64,000 bases of DNA from Scandinavium lactucae. Its GTDB lineage: Bacteria > Pseudomonadota > Gammaproteobacteria > Enterobacterales > Enterobacteriaceae. Position numbers and translations under genes: made by a program. The notes under the pieces were generated by a model, which had not been told where the DNA came from, searched no databases, and saw only the letters and a list, made by a program, of their open reading frames with translations. The stretch covers positions 124,001 through 188,000 of the forward strand of contig NZ_JAWXRD010000002.1 in NCBI RefSeq assembly GCF_033843265.1, in the 5' to 3' direction. Below, piece after piece: positions 18,396 to 26,576 of the stretch; the stretch's first letter is position 1; the number at the start of each line of letters is the position of its first letter.

Positions 18396-20045
18396 ATGTC
18401 GAATAAACCCTTTGTTTATCAGAATCCCTTCCCGCTGGCGAAAGACGACACCGAATACTATCTGCTGAGCCGCGAGCATGTTTCCGTGGCTGAGTTTGAC
18501 GGCCAGCCGATGCTGAAAGTCGAACCAGAAGCCCTGACCCTGCTGGCCCAGCAGGCGTTCCACGATGCGTCCTTCATGCTGCGTGTTTCCCACCAGCAGC
18601 AGGTCGGCGCGATCCTCACCGACCCGGACGCCAGCGATAACGATAAATACGTGGCCCTGCAATTCCTGCGTAACTCAGAAATCGCTGCCAAAGGCGTGCT
18701 GCCGACCTGTCAGGACACCGGCACAGCAATCATCATGGGTAAAAAAGGTCAGAACGTGTGGACCGGTGGCGGCGATGAAGCCGCCCTGGCGCGCGGGGTG
18801 TACAACACCTACACCGAAGATAACCTGCGCTATTCGCAGAACGCGCCGCTGGACATGTATAAAGAAGTGAACACCGGCACCAACCTGCCCGCGCAGATTG
18901 ACCTCTACAGCGTGGACGGCGACGAATACAAATTCCTGTGCATGGCGAAAGGCGGCGGCTCCGCCAACAAGACCTATCTGTATCAGGAAACCAAAGCGCT
19001 GATTACCCCGGCGAAGCTGAAAAACTGGCTGGTTGAGAAGATGCGTACCCTCGGGACCGCCGCCTGCCCGCCGTACCATATCGCGTTTGTGATTGGCGGC
19101 ACCTCGGCAGAAGCGACGCTGAAAACCGTGAAACTGGCCTCCACCCGCTATTACGACGGTCTGCCAACCGAAGGTAACGAGCACGGTCAGGCATTCCGCG
19201 ATGTGCAGCTGGAACAGGAACTGATGCAGGAGGCACAGAACCTCGGCCTCGGCGCGCAGTTCGGCGGCAAATACTTCGCCCACGATATCCGCGTTATCCG
19301 TCTGCCGCGCCACGGCGCGTCCTGCCCGATCGGCATGGGCGTGTCTTGCTCGGCGGACCGTAACATCAAAGCCAAGATCAACCGCGACGGGATCTGGATT
19401 GAGAAACTGGAAGCCAATCCGGGCCAGTACATTCCTGAAGAATTGCGCCAACAGGGTGAAGGCGATGTGGTAAGCATCAACCTGAATCAGCCAATGAGTG
19501 AGATCCGCGCCCAGCTGGCCGCACATCCTGTCTCGACCCGTCTGTCGCTGAACGGCACCATCATCGTGGCGCGTGACATGGCGCATGCCAAGCTGAAAGA
19601 GCTGCTGGATAACGGCGAGGAGCTGCCGCAGTACGTGAAAGATCATCCGATCTACTACGCAGGCCCGGCGAAAACCCCAGAAGGTTACGCATCCGGCTCG
19701 CTCGGCCCAACCACCGCGGGTCGCATGGATTCCTATGTGGATTTATTGCAGGCACACGGGGCGAGCATGGTGATGTTGGCGAAAGGCAACCGCAGCCAGC
19801 AGGTGACCGACGCGTGCCATAAACACGGTGGCTTCTACCTCGGCAGCATCGGAGGCCCGGCGGCGGTACTGGCCCAGCAGAGCATTAAGAGCCTCGAATG
19901 CGTGGCGTATCCGGAACTGGGTATGGAAGCCATCTGGAAAATCGAAGTCGAAAACTTCCCGGCGTTTATCCTGGTGGATGACAAAGGCAATGATTTCTTC
20001 CAGCAGATCCAAAATAAGCAGTGTTCAGGCTGTAAACTGAAATAA
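18396..20045 (+). CDS. fumB: Class I fumarate hydratase, FumB-like
   Basis: A 549-residue class I fumarase, interconverting malate and fumarate with a [4Fe-4S] cluster. Cluster ligands are Cys105 (PTCQDTG), the Cys of GTAACPPYHIAF and the Cys of GASCPIGMGVSC. Length matches E. coli FumA/FumB (548). Several spots (VEPEALTLLAQQ, RNSEIAAKG, ACHKHGGF, NKQC near the end) are closer to my recollection of FumB than of FumA. FumB is the anaerobic enzyme and in E. coli lies beside dcuB and dcuSR, so its presence next to a DcuSR-like pair is consistent. It would feed fumarate to the reductase. Start ATG 18396 follows a TGGAG site; the TTG six bases upstream was rejected. FumA cannot be fully excluded. 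Confidence 0.9.
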   Translation: MSNKPFVYQNPFPLAKDDTEYYLLSREHVSVAEFDGQPMLKVEPEALTLLAQQAFHDASFMLRVSHQQQVGAILTDPDASDNDKYVALQFLRNSEIAAKGVLPTCQDTGTAIIMGKKGQNVWTGGGDEAALARGVYNTYTEDNLRYSQNAPLDMYKEVNTGTNLPAQIDLYSVDGDEYKFLCMAKGGGSANKTYLYQETKALITPAKLKNWLVEKMRTLGTAACPPYHIAFVIGGTSAEATLKTVKLASTRYYDGLPTEGNEHGQAFRDVQLEQELMQEAQNLGLGAQFGGKYFAHDIRVIRLPRHGASCPIGMGVSCSADRNIKAKINRDGIWIEKLEANPGQYIPEELRQQGEGDVVSINLNQPMSEIRAQLAAHPVSTRLSLNGTIIVARDMAHAKLKELLDNGEELPQYVKDHPIYYAGPAKTPEGYASGSLGPTTAGRMDSYVDLLQAHGASMVMLAKGNRSQQVTDACHKHGGFYLGSIGGPAAVLAQQSIKSLECVAYPELGMEAIWKIEVENFPAFILVDDKGNDFFQQIQNKQCSGCKLK

Positions 20046-20054
20046 TCTCCCTCC

Positions 20055-20078
20055 GGCCAGCCTCGCGCTGGCCGTTTT
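20055..20078 (+). terminator. Intrinsic terminator after fumarase gene
   Basis: Seven-base stem GGCCAGC / GCTGGCC with a five-base loop followed by GTTTT, ten bases after the fumarase stop codon. Confidence 0.8.
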
Positions 20079-20111
20079 ATCTCGATTATCCCCAACCCCT
20101 CATTATTTATG

Positions 20112-20228
20112 TTTGCGTGCGCAAAACATCCTGTGCAAGAAAATAAATTTGTTAGGTAAAGTGCAAACAGGTAAGCATTTATTTTTACATCGATCGTAAG
20201 TTTGCAAAAGGTGCGGTCTAACTATACT
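20112..20228 (+). promoter_or_regulatory. Promoter region of the sulfatase operon with repeated TTTGC/GCAAA motifs
   Basis: TTTGCG-TG-CGCAAA at 20112-20125 and the palindrome TTTGCAAA at 20201-20208 are two candidate operators; GTGCAAAC at 20161 is a third partial match. The second overlaps a possible -35 (TTGCAA, 20202-20207). TATACT at 20223-20228 is the likely -10, with a short 15-base spacer. The regulator is unknown. Confidence 0.5.
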
Positions 20229-20257
20229 AAATGGGACTTTATCAACAGGAGTTCCTC

Positions 20258-21835
20258 ATGTTTAATCATGTCCCATTCAAGCGGACAATGCTTGCAAGTA
20301 TGTTGACGCTGGCCTCTGGTGCCGTCACATCCGCTTATGCAGCGCCTGCCACCGCCTCTCCAAAACAAGACTCCGACAAACCGAACATCGTTGTCATATT
20401 TGGTGACGATATTGGTTACTGGAACCTGAGTACCTACAACCAGGGTACGATGGGTTATGACACCCCTAACATCGACAGTATTGCTGCTCAGGGTGCCAAA
20501 TTTACCTCTTACTACGCGGAACAAAGCTCCACCGCGGGTCGTTCTGCCTTCATCACCGGCCAGATGCCGTTCCGTACCGGGATGAGTAAAGTCGGTATGC
20601 CGGGTGCGCCACAGGGTCTGCAAAAAGAAGATCCGACCATCGCCAACATTCTCAAACAGCTCGGTTATGCCACCGGCCAGTTCGGTAAAAACCACCTTGG
20701 TGACCGCGATGAATTCCTGCCAACCGCTCACGGTTTCGATGAGTTCCTCGGCAACCTGTATCACCTGAATGCCGAAGAAGAGCCAGAGAACCCGGACTAT
20801 CCGAAAGACCCGGCCTTCCGTAAAGAATTCGGCCCGCGCGGCGTGATTAAAAGCAGCGCTGACGGCAAAATAGAAGATACCGGACCTCTGACCGTAAAAC
20901 GTATGGGCACCGTTGACGAAGAAACACTCGCGGCGAACAACGACTTTATGGAACGTCAGGTGAAGGCCAACAAGCCGTTCTTCACCTGGTTCAACACCAC
21001 CCGTATGCACAATAAAACCCACCTGAAAGACGCCAGCATTGGTAAAACAGGCCTGGGTACGTATGCCGACGGCATGGTTGAACACGATAAGATGATCGGT
21101 GAAGTGCTGCAGAAAATTAAAGATCTGGGCATTGAAGATAACACCATTGTTATCTACACCACCGATAACGGTCCGATGACCGCGACCTGGCCGGATGCGG
21201 GTGAAACCCCGTTCCGTGGTGAGAAAAACACCGGCTGGGAAGGCGGTTTCCGCGTTCCGGCGATGATCAAATGGCCAGGCCACATCAAGCCAGGCACCAT
21301 CGTAAAAGACATGTTTGCAAGCTATGACTGGTTCCCAACGCTGGTCGCGGCAGCCGGCGATCCGAACATCAAAGATCAGCTGCTGAAGGGTTACAAAACC
21401 CCGTCCATCACCTACAAAGTGCATCTGGATGGTTACAACCAGCTCGACTTCCTACAGGGTAAAGGCGAAGACCAGCGTAAAGAGTTCTTCTACTGGAGTG
21501 ATGACGGTGACCTGCTGGCCATGCGTTACGGTCGCTGGAAAGCACACTTTATGATTCAGGAACATCAGGGCCTGGATCTGTGGAAATATCCATTCACCAA
21601 ACTGCGTGTGCCATTGATTTTCGATCTGGAAATCGATCCACTGGAAAAAGGCGATCAGGGTATGGGTTACAACACCTGGTTCTACGATCGTCTGTTCTTA
21701 CTGGGTGGCGCGCAGAAATATGCAGGCGAAATGCTGCAATCCTTTAAAGAGTTCCCGCCACGTCAGAAACCTGGCTCGTTCACTATTTCTGATGCATCCG
21801 CGATGATTCAACAAGGTTCAGGCATTAAAAACTAA
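20258..21835 (+). CDS. Periplasmic Ser-type arylsulfatase
   Basis: A 525-residue sulfatase. A signal peptide (residues 1-28: basic FKR, hydrophobic core, AYA cleavage) sends it to the periplasm. The metal-binding start is VVIFGDDIGYWN. The maturation motif is S91-T-A-G-R, the Ser type whose serine is converted to formylglycine by a radical SAM maturase; that enzyme is encoded next door. Further family blocks are GKNHLGD, TTDNGPM and WEGGFRVPAMIKWPG. The DDIGYW...GYDTPNID subfamily is longer than classical Klebsiella AtsA. It should hydrolyse a sulfate ester; the natural substrate is not visible. Start 20258 has a CAGGAG site. It heads the nine-gene run to 30098. Klebsiella calls comparable genes atsA/atsB, but orthology is unproven. 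Confidence 0.9.
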   Translation: MFNHVPFKRTMLASMLTLASGAVTSAYAAPATASPKQDSDKPNIVVIFGDDIGYWNLSTYNQGTMGYDTPNIDSIAAQGAKFTSYYAEQSSTAGRSAFITGQMPFRTGMSKVGMPGAPQGLQKEDPTIANILKQLGYATGQFGKNHLGDRDEFLPTAHGFDEFLGNLYHLNAEEEPENPDYPKDPAFRKEFGPRGVIKSSADGKIEDTGPLTVKRMGTVDEETLAANNDFMERQVKANKPFFTWFNTTRMHNKTHLKDASIGKTGLGTYADGMVEHDKMIGEVLQKIKDLGIEDNTIVIYTTDNGPMTATWPDAGETPFRGEKNTGWEGGFRVPAMIKWPGHIKPGTIVKDMFASYDWFPTLVAAAGDPNIKDQLLKGYKTPSITYKVHLDGYNQLDFLQGKGEDQRKEFFYWSDDGDLLAMRYGRWKAHFMIQEHQGLDLWKYPFTKLRVPLIFDLEIDPLEKGDQGMGYNTWFYDRLFLLGGAQKYAGEMLQSFKEFPPRQKPGSFTISDASAMIQQGSGIKN

Positions 21836-21868
21836 GTTGCCTCATGAAGTCATGTGAGACTTCACTTT

Positions 21869-21904
21869 CAGAGCGGGTTGTATTGGCAATCCGCTCTGCA
21901 TTTT
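21869..21904 (+). terminator. Attenuator-like hairpin between sulfatase and maturase
   Basis: A 12-base stem (CAGAGCGGGTTG with CAATCCGCTCTG, one G-T wobble), six-base loop, then CATTTT. Probably a partial terminator that makes the secreted sulfatase more abundant than the downstream products. Confidence 0.6.
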
Positions 21905-21954
21905 GAAATTCGCTCTTTGTGCGCTTTGTCAGTCAGTTACCTTAGGGGTTTGCT

Positions 21955-23250
21955 ATGAAGTACAGCACCACACTACCCGTTAAAGCGTTACCGTCCGCGG
22001 AAAAATATGACGGCAAAGGCCCAGAATACAAACGCCGCTTCCACGTGATGGCCAAGCCGTCCGGTTCCACCTGTAACCTCGATTGCACCTACTGTTTCTA
22101 CCTGTCTAAAGAACAATTACTCCATCAGGACAGACACACCGGGATGAGCGACGAGGTGCTGGAAAACTTCATTCGTCAGTACATTGACGGACAGGATGGC
22201 GACCAGGTGGTCTTCTCCTGGCAGGGCGGCGAACCGACCCTGATGGGGCTCGAATTTTTCGAAAAAGTGGTTAAGTTTCAGAAGCAGTACCAGAAGCCCG
22301 GCCAAAAAGTTGAAAACGATTTGCAGACCAATGGCGTGCTGCTCAACGACAAATGGGCCGCGTTCCTCAAAGAACATAAATTTCTGGTGGGGATCTCCAT
22401 TGATGGCCCACGAGAATTGCATGACCGCTACCGCGTCACCCGCAGCGGCAAGCCAACCTTCGATAAAGTGATGGAAGGCGTCGACGCGCTGAAGCGCCAC
22501 GGCGTCCCGTTCAATGCGCTGGTGACCGTCAACCGCACTAACGCCCGCTTCCCACTCGAAGTCTATCGCTTTATGACCCGTGAACTGGGGGCCACCTACG
22601 TGCAGTTCAACCCGTGTGTTGAACCGGTGGATTTCAAAAGCACCGCCCCGCAGTTCTGGCAGGACGACAGTATTCCGATTACCGGCAGCCGCCGCGCGCA
22701 TCCGGGCGATCTCGACTCCATCGTTACCGACTGGTCGGTTGATCCGGACGATTGGGGAACATTCCTGATTGCGGTATTTGAGGAGTGGGCCAATAACGAT
22801 TTGGGCCGCGTGCAGGTGAACCTGTTTGAAACCGCCGTCGCCCAGACCATGGGGATGCCCGCGCAGATTTGTACCGCCTCCGAGTTCTGCGGCAAAGGGC
22901 TGGCTATCGAGAAAAATGGCGACATCTTCTCGTGCGACCACTACGTCTACCCGGAATACCAGATTGGCAATATCGAGCATAACAAGCTGGCGCACCTGGC
23001 GTTCTCTGAGCGTCAGCAAGCCTTCGGGATGGGTAAAAAAGATACCCTGCCGAAATACTGTAAAGCGTGTCCGTACCTCAAGCTGTGCTGGGGCGAATGC
23101 CCGAAAAATCGCCTTGTGCGTACTCCCGACGGCGAACTGGGGCTGAACTACCTGTGTCCGGGGATCAAAGCCTTCTTCAACTATGCCGAGCCCATTCTGG
23201 TAGGGATTGCCACACTGCTGAAACGCGATTTTGCAGGAGTTAAAAAATGA
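21955..23250 (+). CDS. Anaerobic sulfatase-maturating radical SAM enzyme (anSME)
   Basis: A 431-residue AtsB/anSME-family protein that oxidises the sulfatase active-site Ser or Cys to C-alpha-formylglycine in the cytosol before export. The radical SAM cluster motif C40-NLD-C44-TY-C47 is present, followed by QGGEPTLMG and ISIDGPRELHDRYR. The C-terminal SPASM region has the expected Cys set in ICTASEFCGKG, FSCDHYVYPE and KYCKACPYLKLCWGECPKNR, for two auxiliary 4Fe-4S clusters. Its substrate is almost certainly the Ser-type sulfatase 120 bases upstream. The stop overlaps the next start (ATGA), coupling it to the MoxR gene. Works without oxygen, in line with the anaerobic island upstream. Confidence 0.93.
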   Translation: MKYSTTLPVKALPSAEKYDGKGPEYKRRFHVMAKPSGSTCNLDCTYCFYLSKEQLLHQDRHTGMSDEVLENFIRQYIDGQDGDQVVFSWQGGEPTLMGLEFFEKVVKFQKQYQKPGQKVENDLQTNGVLLNDKWAAFLKEHKFLVGISIDGPRELHDRYRVTRSGKPTFDKVMEGVDALKRHGVPFNALVTVNRTNARFPLEVYRFMTRELGATYVQFNPCVEPVDFKSTAPQFWQDDSIPITGSRRAHPGDLDSIVTDWSVDPDDWGTFLIAVFEEWANNDLGRVQVNLFETAVAQTMGMPAQICTASEFCGKGLAIEKNGDIFSCDHYVYPEYQIGNIEHNKLAHLAFSERQQAFGMGKKDTLPKYCKACPYLKLCWGECPKNRLVRTPDGELGLNYLCPGIKAFFNYAEPILVGIATLLKRDFAGVKK

Positions 23251-24260
23251 ATAGCGCAGAGAAACTGCTTCAGCTTGAACAACGGATGAACAGCCAGGTA
23301 CTGGGCCAGGAAGAGCTGGTCAGAATGCTGATTATCGCCCTGCTGTGTGACGGACACGTGCTGCTGGAAGGCTTGCCGGGCCTGGCGAAAACCCGAGCGG
23401 TGCGCGAACTGGCGGAGCACATCGAAGGCGAATTCCGCCGCATTCAGTTCACTCCCGATTTGCTGCCCTCCGACATCACCGGCAGCGAAATTTATCAGCA
23501 GAACGCCACCCGCGAAGAGGACCAGTTCCGCTTCCGTCCGGGGCCGGTGTTCGGCAATGTGATTCTGGCCGATGAAATCAACCGTGCCTCCGCCCGCGTC
23601 CAGTCGGCGCTGCTCGAAGCGATGGAAGAACGTCACGTTACCGTGGCCGGGAAAACCTGGCCCCTGCCAGGCGTCTTTATGGTGCTCGCCACCCAGAACC
23701 CGGTCGATCAGGAAGGCACCTGGCCGTTGCCGGAAGCCCAGCTTGACCGCTTCCTGATGAAAGTGCTGGTGGACTATCCGTCGAAAGAGAACGAGCAAAA
23801 AGTCATGCAGCTGGTGCGGGCTGAGCAGCAGGCCAAATATCAGGCGCTGGCGAACGGCGAAAGTGGGCAGCACGACAATCCGCAGTCAGAAGCGACCTTA
23901 ACCCTTTCCCAGCAGGAGATTGCCGCCAGCTGGCAGGCGATTTCTGCGGTGTACGTGGCCCCGGCGATTGAGGAATATATCGTCAATCTGATCAACGCCA
24001 CCCGTCACCCACAGAGCGTGAGCGACACGCTGGCGAGCTATATTCACATCGGCGTCAGCCCGCGTGGCACCCTGGCTCTTGAGCGTTGCGCCAAGGCGCA
24101 GGCCTGGCTCGAAGGCCGTGATGCGGTACTGCCGGAAGACGTGCGCCGCATTGCCCCGGCGGTGATTCGCCATCGTCTGATGCTCAGTTACCAGGCCAAT
24201 GCCGATAACCGTACCGCCGATGACGTGGTGAACATGCTGCTCGACGCTGTGGTGGCGTGA
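23247..24260 (+). CDS. MoxR-family AAA+ ATPase
   Basis: A 337-residue MoxR ATPase. Walker A is GLPGLAKT (about residues 43-50), Walker B ILADEINRA, sensor 1 ATQNPVDQEGTWPLPEAQLDRF, and the C-terminal lid ends VRRIAPAVIRHRLML. MoxR proteins act with VWA-domain partners as chaperones that assemble or insert metals into protein complexes. All such partners (DUF58, DUF4381, two VWA proteins, BatD-like) follow here in one overlapping run. Start ATG overlaps the maturase stop by four bases, so production is tied to the sulfatase-maturation gene. Not RavA, which has different C-terminal domains. Client unknown. Confidence 0.92.
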   Translation: MNSAEKLLQLEQRMNSQVLGQEELVRMLIIALLCDGHVLLEGLPGLAKTRAVRELAEHIEGEFRRIQFTPDLLPSDITGSEIYQQNATREEDQFRFRPGPVFGNVILADEINRASARVQSALLEAMEERHVTVAGKTWPLPGVFMVLATQNPVDQEGTWPLPEAQLDRFLMKVLVDYPSKENEQKVMQLVRAEQQAKYQALANGESGQHDNPQSEATLTLSQQEIAASWQAISAVYVAPAIEEYIVNLINATRHPQSVSDTLASYIHIGVSPRGTLALERCAKAQAWLEGRDAVLPEDVRRIAPAVIRHRLMLSYQANADNRTADDVVNMLLDAVVA

Positions 24261-25165
24261 TGGACAGCCGCCTCAGCGTTGACCGGGAGACATTGCTCGC
24301 ATTGGTCAACGATGCCCGGCTGATTGCCAACCCGCCGGGGCAAATTCCCCCGGGCGCGCTGGCCGGGGAACGCACCTCGAAGCAGCAGGGACGCGGGTTG
24401 AATTTCGATAGCCTGCGCCGCTATCAGCCTGGCGATGATGTGCGCCTGATTGACTGGCAGGCCACCGCCCGACTGCGCCAGCCGTGGATCCGCCTGTATA
24501 ACGAAGAGCGCGAACGCCCGGTATTTTTGCTGGTCGATCAGCGCCTCGACATGTATTTCGCCACCCAGGGGCAAACCAAATCGGTGGCGGCGGCCAAAAC
24601 TGCCGCATTGCTGGCATGGCGAAGCTGGCACGATGGTGACCGGGTCGGCAGCCTGGTGTTTAACGACAGCGAGATGACGCTGCAAAAATGCCGCCCGCCG
24701 CGCACCACGCTTAACACCATCCTCGACACCCTGTTGCACTACAACCAGCAATTGCCGGAACAGTATCCGCAGGAGCCTGCGTCCAGCATCACGCTGGCAG
24801 ATGCACTTCAGCGCGCCAGCGGTGCCATCCCTAATGGCGCATGGGTCGCGGTGCTGAGCGACTTCCACGATATCGATGCCAACTGTGATGCCCTGCTCGC
24901 CGGGCTGCGCCGTCGCTGTGAAGTCAGCGCCTTTGTGGTGCTGGATGATTTGCATTTGCGGCTTCCTTCATCGGGCGTGCTGGCTGCAACCTACCAGGGT
25001 CATGAGGCGGCCTTCGCACTCTCGTCCGGCCTGAAAGCGGAGACTGAGCAAAGCATTACCGCCCGCCTGGCCCGCCAGCAAAGCCGCCTGACGCGGCTTG
25101 GCATTCGCGTGAATCATCTGGTGGTCAGCCAGGATTTGATCAAGCAGTTACAAAAAGGTCTCTGA
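24260..25165 (+). CDS. DUF58 protein of the MoxR/Bat group
   Basis: A 301-residue DUF58 protein. The family block is seen as GLNFDSLRRYQPGDDVRLID, followed by W-Q-A-T-A-R and a degenerate VWA-like fold (VFLLVDQRLDMYFATQG, then AAAKTAALLAW and DGDRVGSLVFND). DUF58 proteins always sit beside MoxR ATPases and are taken to be scaffold or client-recognition parts. No signal peptide, so cytosolic face. The start ATG shares one base with the MoxR stop (TGATG); a GTG three bases upstream is possible. Confidence 0.9.
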   Translation: MDSRLSVDRETLLALVNDARLIANPPGQIPPGALAGERTSKQQGRGLNFDSLRRYQPGDDVRLIDWQATARLRQPWIRLYNEERERPVFLLVDQRLDMYFATQGQTKSVAAAKTAALLAWRSWHDGDRVGSLVFNDSEMTLQKCRPPRTTLNTILDTLLHYNQQLPEQYPQEPASSITLADALQRASGAIPNGAWVAVLSDFHDIDANCDALLAGLRRRCEVSAFVVLDDLHLRLPSSGVLAATYQGHEAAFALSSGLKAETEQSITARLARQQSRLTRLGIRVNHLVVSQDLIKQLQKGL

Positions 25166-25606
25166 ATGCTCGAGAAAGGATTTACCGTGCCCGCGCTATC
25201 ACAGCCGGCGCTGCCTGCCTCTCCCTCCTGGTTCCCACTGCCGCCGGGCTGGCTGGTTCTGGGTGCCCTGCTGCTGGCGACGGTAGCCGTGATCCTGTTT
25301 TTCCGCTACGCCCGCTGGCGTCGTAACCGCTGGCGGCGTGAGGCGCTGGCGTTGCTACCCGCCTCGCACAGCGTTGATGACTGGCTGAATCTGATTAAGC
25401 AGGTGCTGCTGGTCCACCAGCCACGGGCCACCGTCAGCCAAAGCCTGACGGCGCAATCGCTGTTGCAGCCTATCCCGCTGGACAACGATCTGCATCAACA
25501 GATGTGCGCCAAATATTGCCAGCGAGATAACCAACTGGCGGAAGCGGACGAGTCGCGTTTACGCCGTCAGTTGGCGACATGGTTAAAGGAGCTGCCCGAT
25601 GTCTGA
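25166..25606 (+). CDS. DUF4381-type single-pass membrane protein
   Basis: A 146-residue protein with one transmembrane helix (about residues 29-46, LVLGALLLATVAVILFF) followed by a basic RRNRWRRE stretch and a helical cytoplasmic tail with LPASHSVDDWLNLIKQVLL. This matches the short DUF4381 proteins regularly placed between DUF58 and VWA genes in MoxR operons. Starts directly after the previous stop codon and overlaps the next gene by eight bases. Probably an adaptor holding the MoxR complex at the membrane; function unproven. Confidence 0.82.
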   Translation: MLEKGFTVPALSQPALPASPSWFPLPPGWLVLGALLLATVAVILFFRYARWRRNRWRREALALLPASHSVDDWLNLIKQVLLVHQPRATVSQSLTAQSLLQPIPLDNDLHQQMCAKYCQRDNQLAEADESRLRRQLATWLKELPDV

Positions 25607-26576
25607 GCTTTTCTCAAGGATGGATTTTGCCTGGCCCTGGGCCTGGCTTTTGCTGCTGTTGCCGCTGCTGGGGCGCTATTTATTGCCTCAGGATAAACAG
25701 CTGAAAGAACACGTGCGGGTGCCGTTTTTACCGAACCTTATCAATGAACTGAAGCTCGACAGCCAGCCGGTGCGCGAAGGCTGGCTGCGCGGGGTGCTGT
25801 TCTGGCTGGTGTGGAGCTTACTGGTCTGCGCCCTGACCCGCCCGGAATACCTCACCCCGCCGCAGCACATACAAAAACCGATGCGCGATATGGTGCTGAT
25901 CCTTGATGTGTCCGGCTCGATGCAGAAAAACGATGTTGAAGGCGGGATAACCCGTTTGCAGGCGGTACAGGCGTCGGTGCGCAAATTCGTCGCGGCGCGT
26001 CATTCTGACCGTATCGGGATGGTGATTTTTGCCAGCAGTGCCTGGCCTTTCGCCCCGGTGAGCGAAGACAAACAGGCGTTGAACATGCGCATCAATCAGC
26101 TTGCGCCGGGGATGATTGGTCAACAAACCGCCATTGGTGATGCGCTCGGCGTGGCGGTCAAACTGCTTGATTCGGGACCAAATAAAGACGTCAGTAAACT
26201 GGCTATCCTGCTGACCGACGGCAACGATACCGCCTCGCAGCTCTCCCCCGATCTCGCTGCCACGCTGGCGGCATCGCATCACGTGCAGGTGCATACCATT
26301 GCCTTTGGCGACCTGCACAGTGCAGGCGATGATAAGGTCGACCTGACGCTGCTGCAAAACATCGCCCGCACGACCGGCGGCAAATCCTGGACCGCGGCGA
26401 ACTCTGGTGCAGCGCTGGACAGCGTATGGCAAGAGATTGACGCCATCACCCCGGTGCAGGTGAAAAGCATCGGTTGGTCGTGGCATTTGCCGCTGTTTGC
26501 CTGGCCACTCGGGGCCGCCATGCTGCTGCTGTTAACGTTGGCCCTCGCCAGGCTTATCAGGGAGAAACGCGCATGA
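25599..26576 (+). CDS. BatA-like VWA membrane protein
   Basis: A 325-residue protein with an N-terminal membrane pair (about 8-25 and 63-80), a VWA domain, and a C-terminal helix (about 300-318). The VWA domain has an intact MIDAS: DVSGS in LILDVSGSMQKND, a Thr in the QQTAIGDA stretch, and Asp in LLTDGNDT. It should bind Mg2+ and protein ligands at the membrane, as in Bacteroides BatA. Overlaps both neighbours (8 and 4 bases). Confidence 0.88.
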   Translation: MSELFSRMDFAWPWAWLLLLLPLLGRYLLPQDKQLKEHVRVPFLPNLINELKLDSQPVREGWLRGVLFWLVWSLLVCALTRPEYLTPPQHIQKPMRDMVLILDVSGSMQKNDVEGGITRLQAVQASVRKFVAARHSDRIGMVIFASSAWPFAPVSEDKQALNMRINQLAPGMIGQQTAIGDALGVAVKLLDSGPNKDVSKLAILLTDGNDTASQLSPDLAATLAASHHVQVHTIAFGDLHSAGDDKVDLTLLQNIARTTGGKSWTAANSGAALDSVWQEIDAITPVQVKSIGWSWHLPLFAWPLGAAMLLLLTLALARLIREKRA

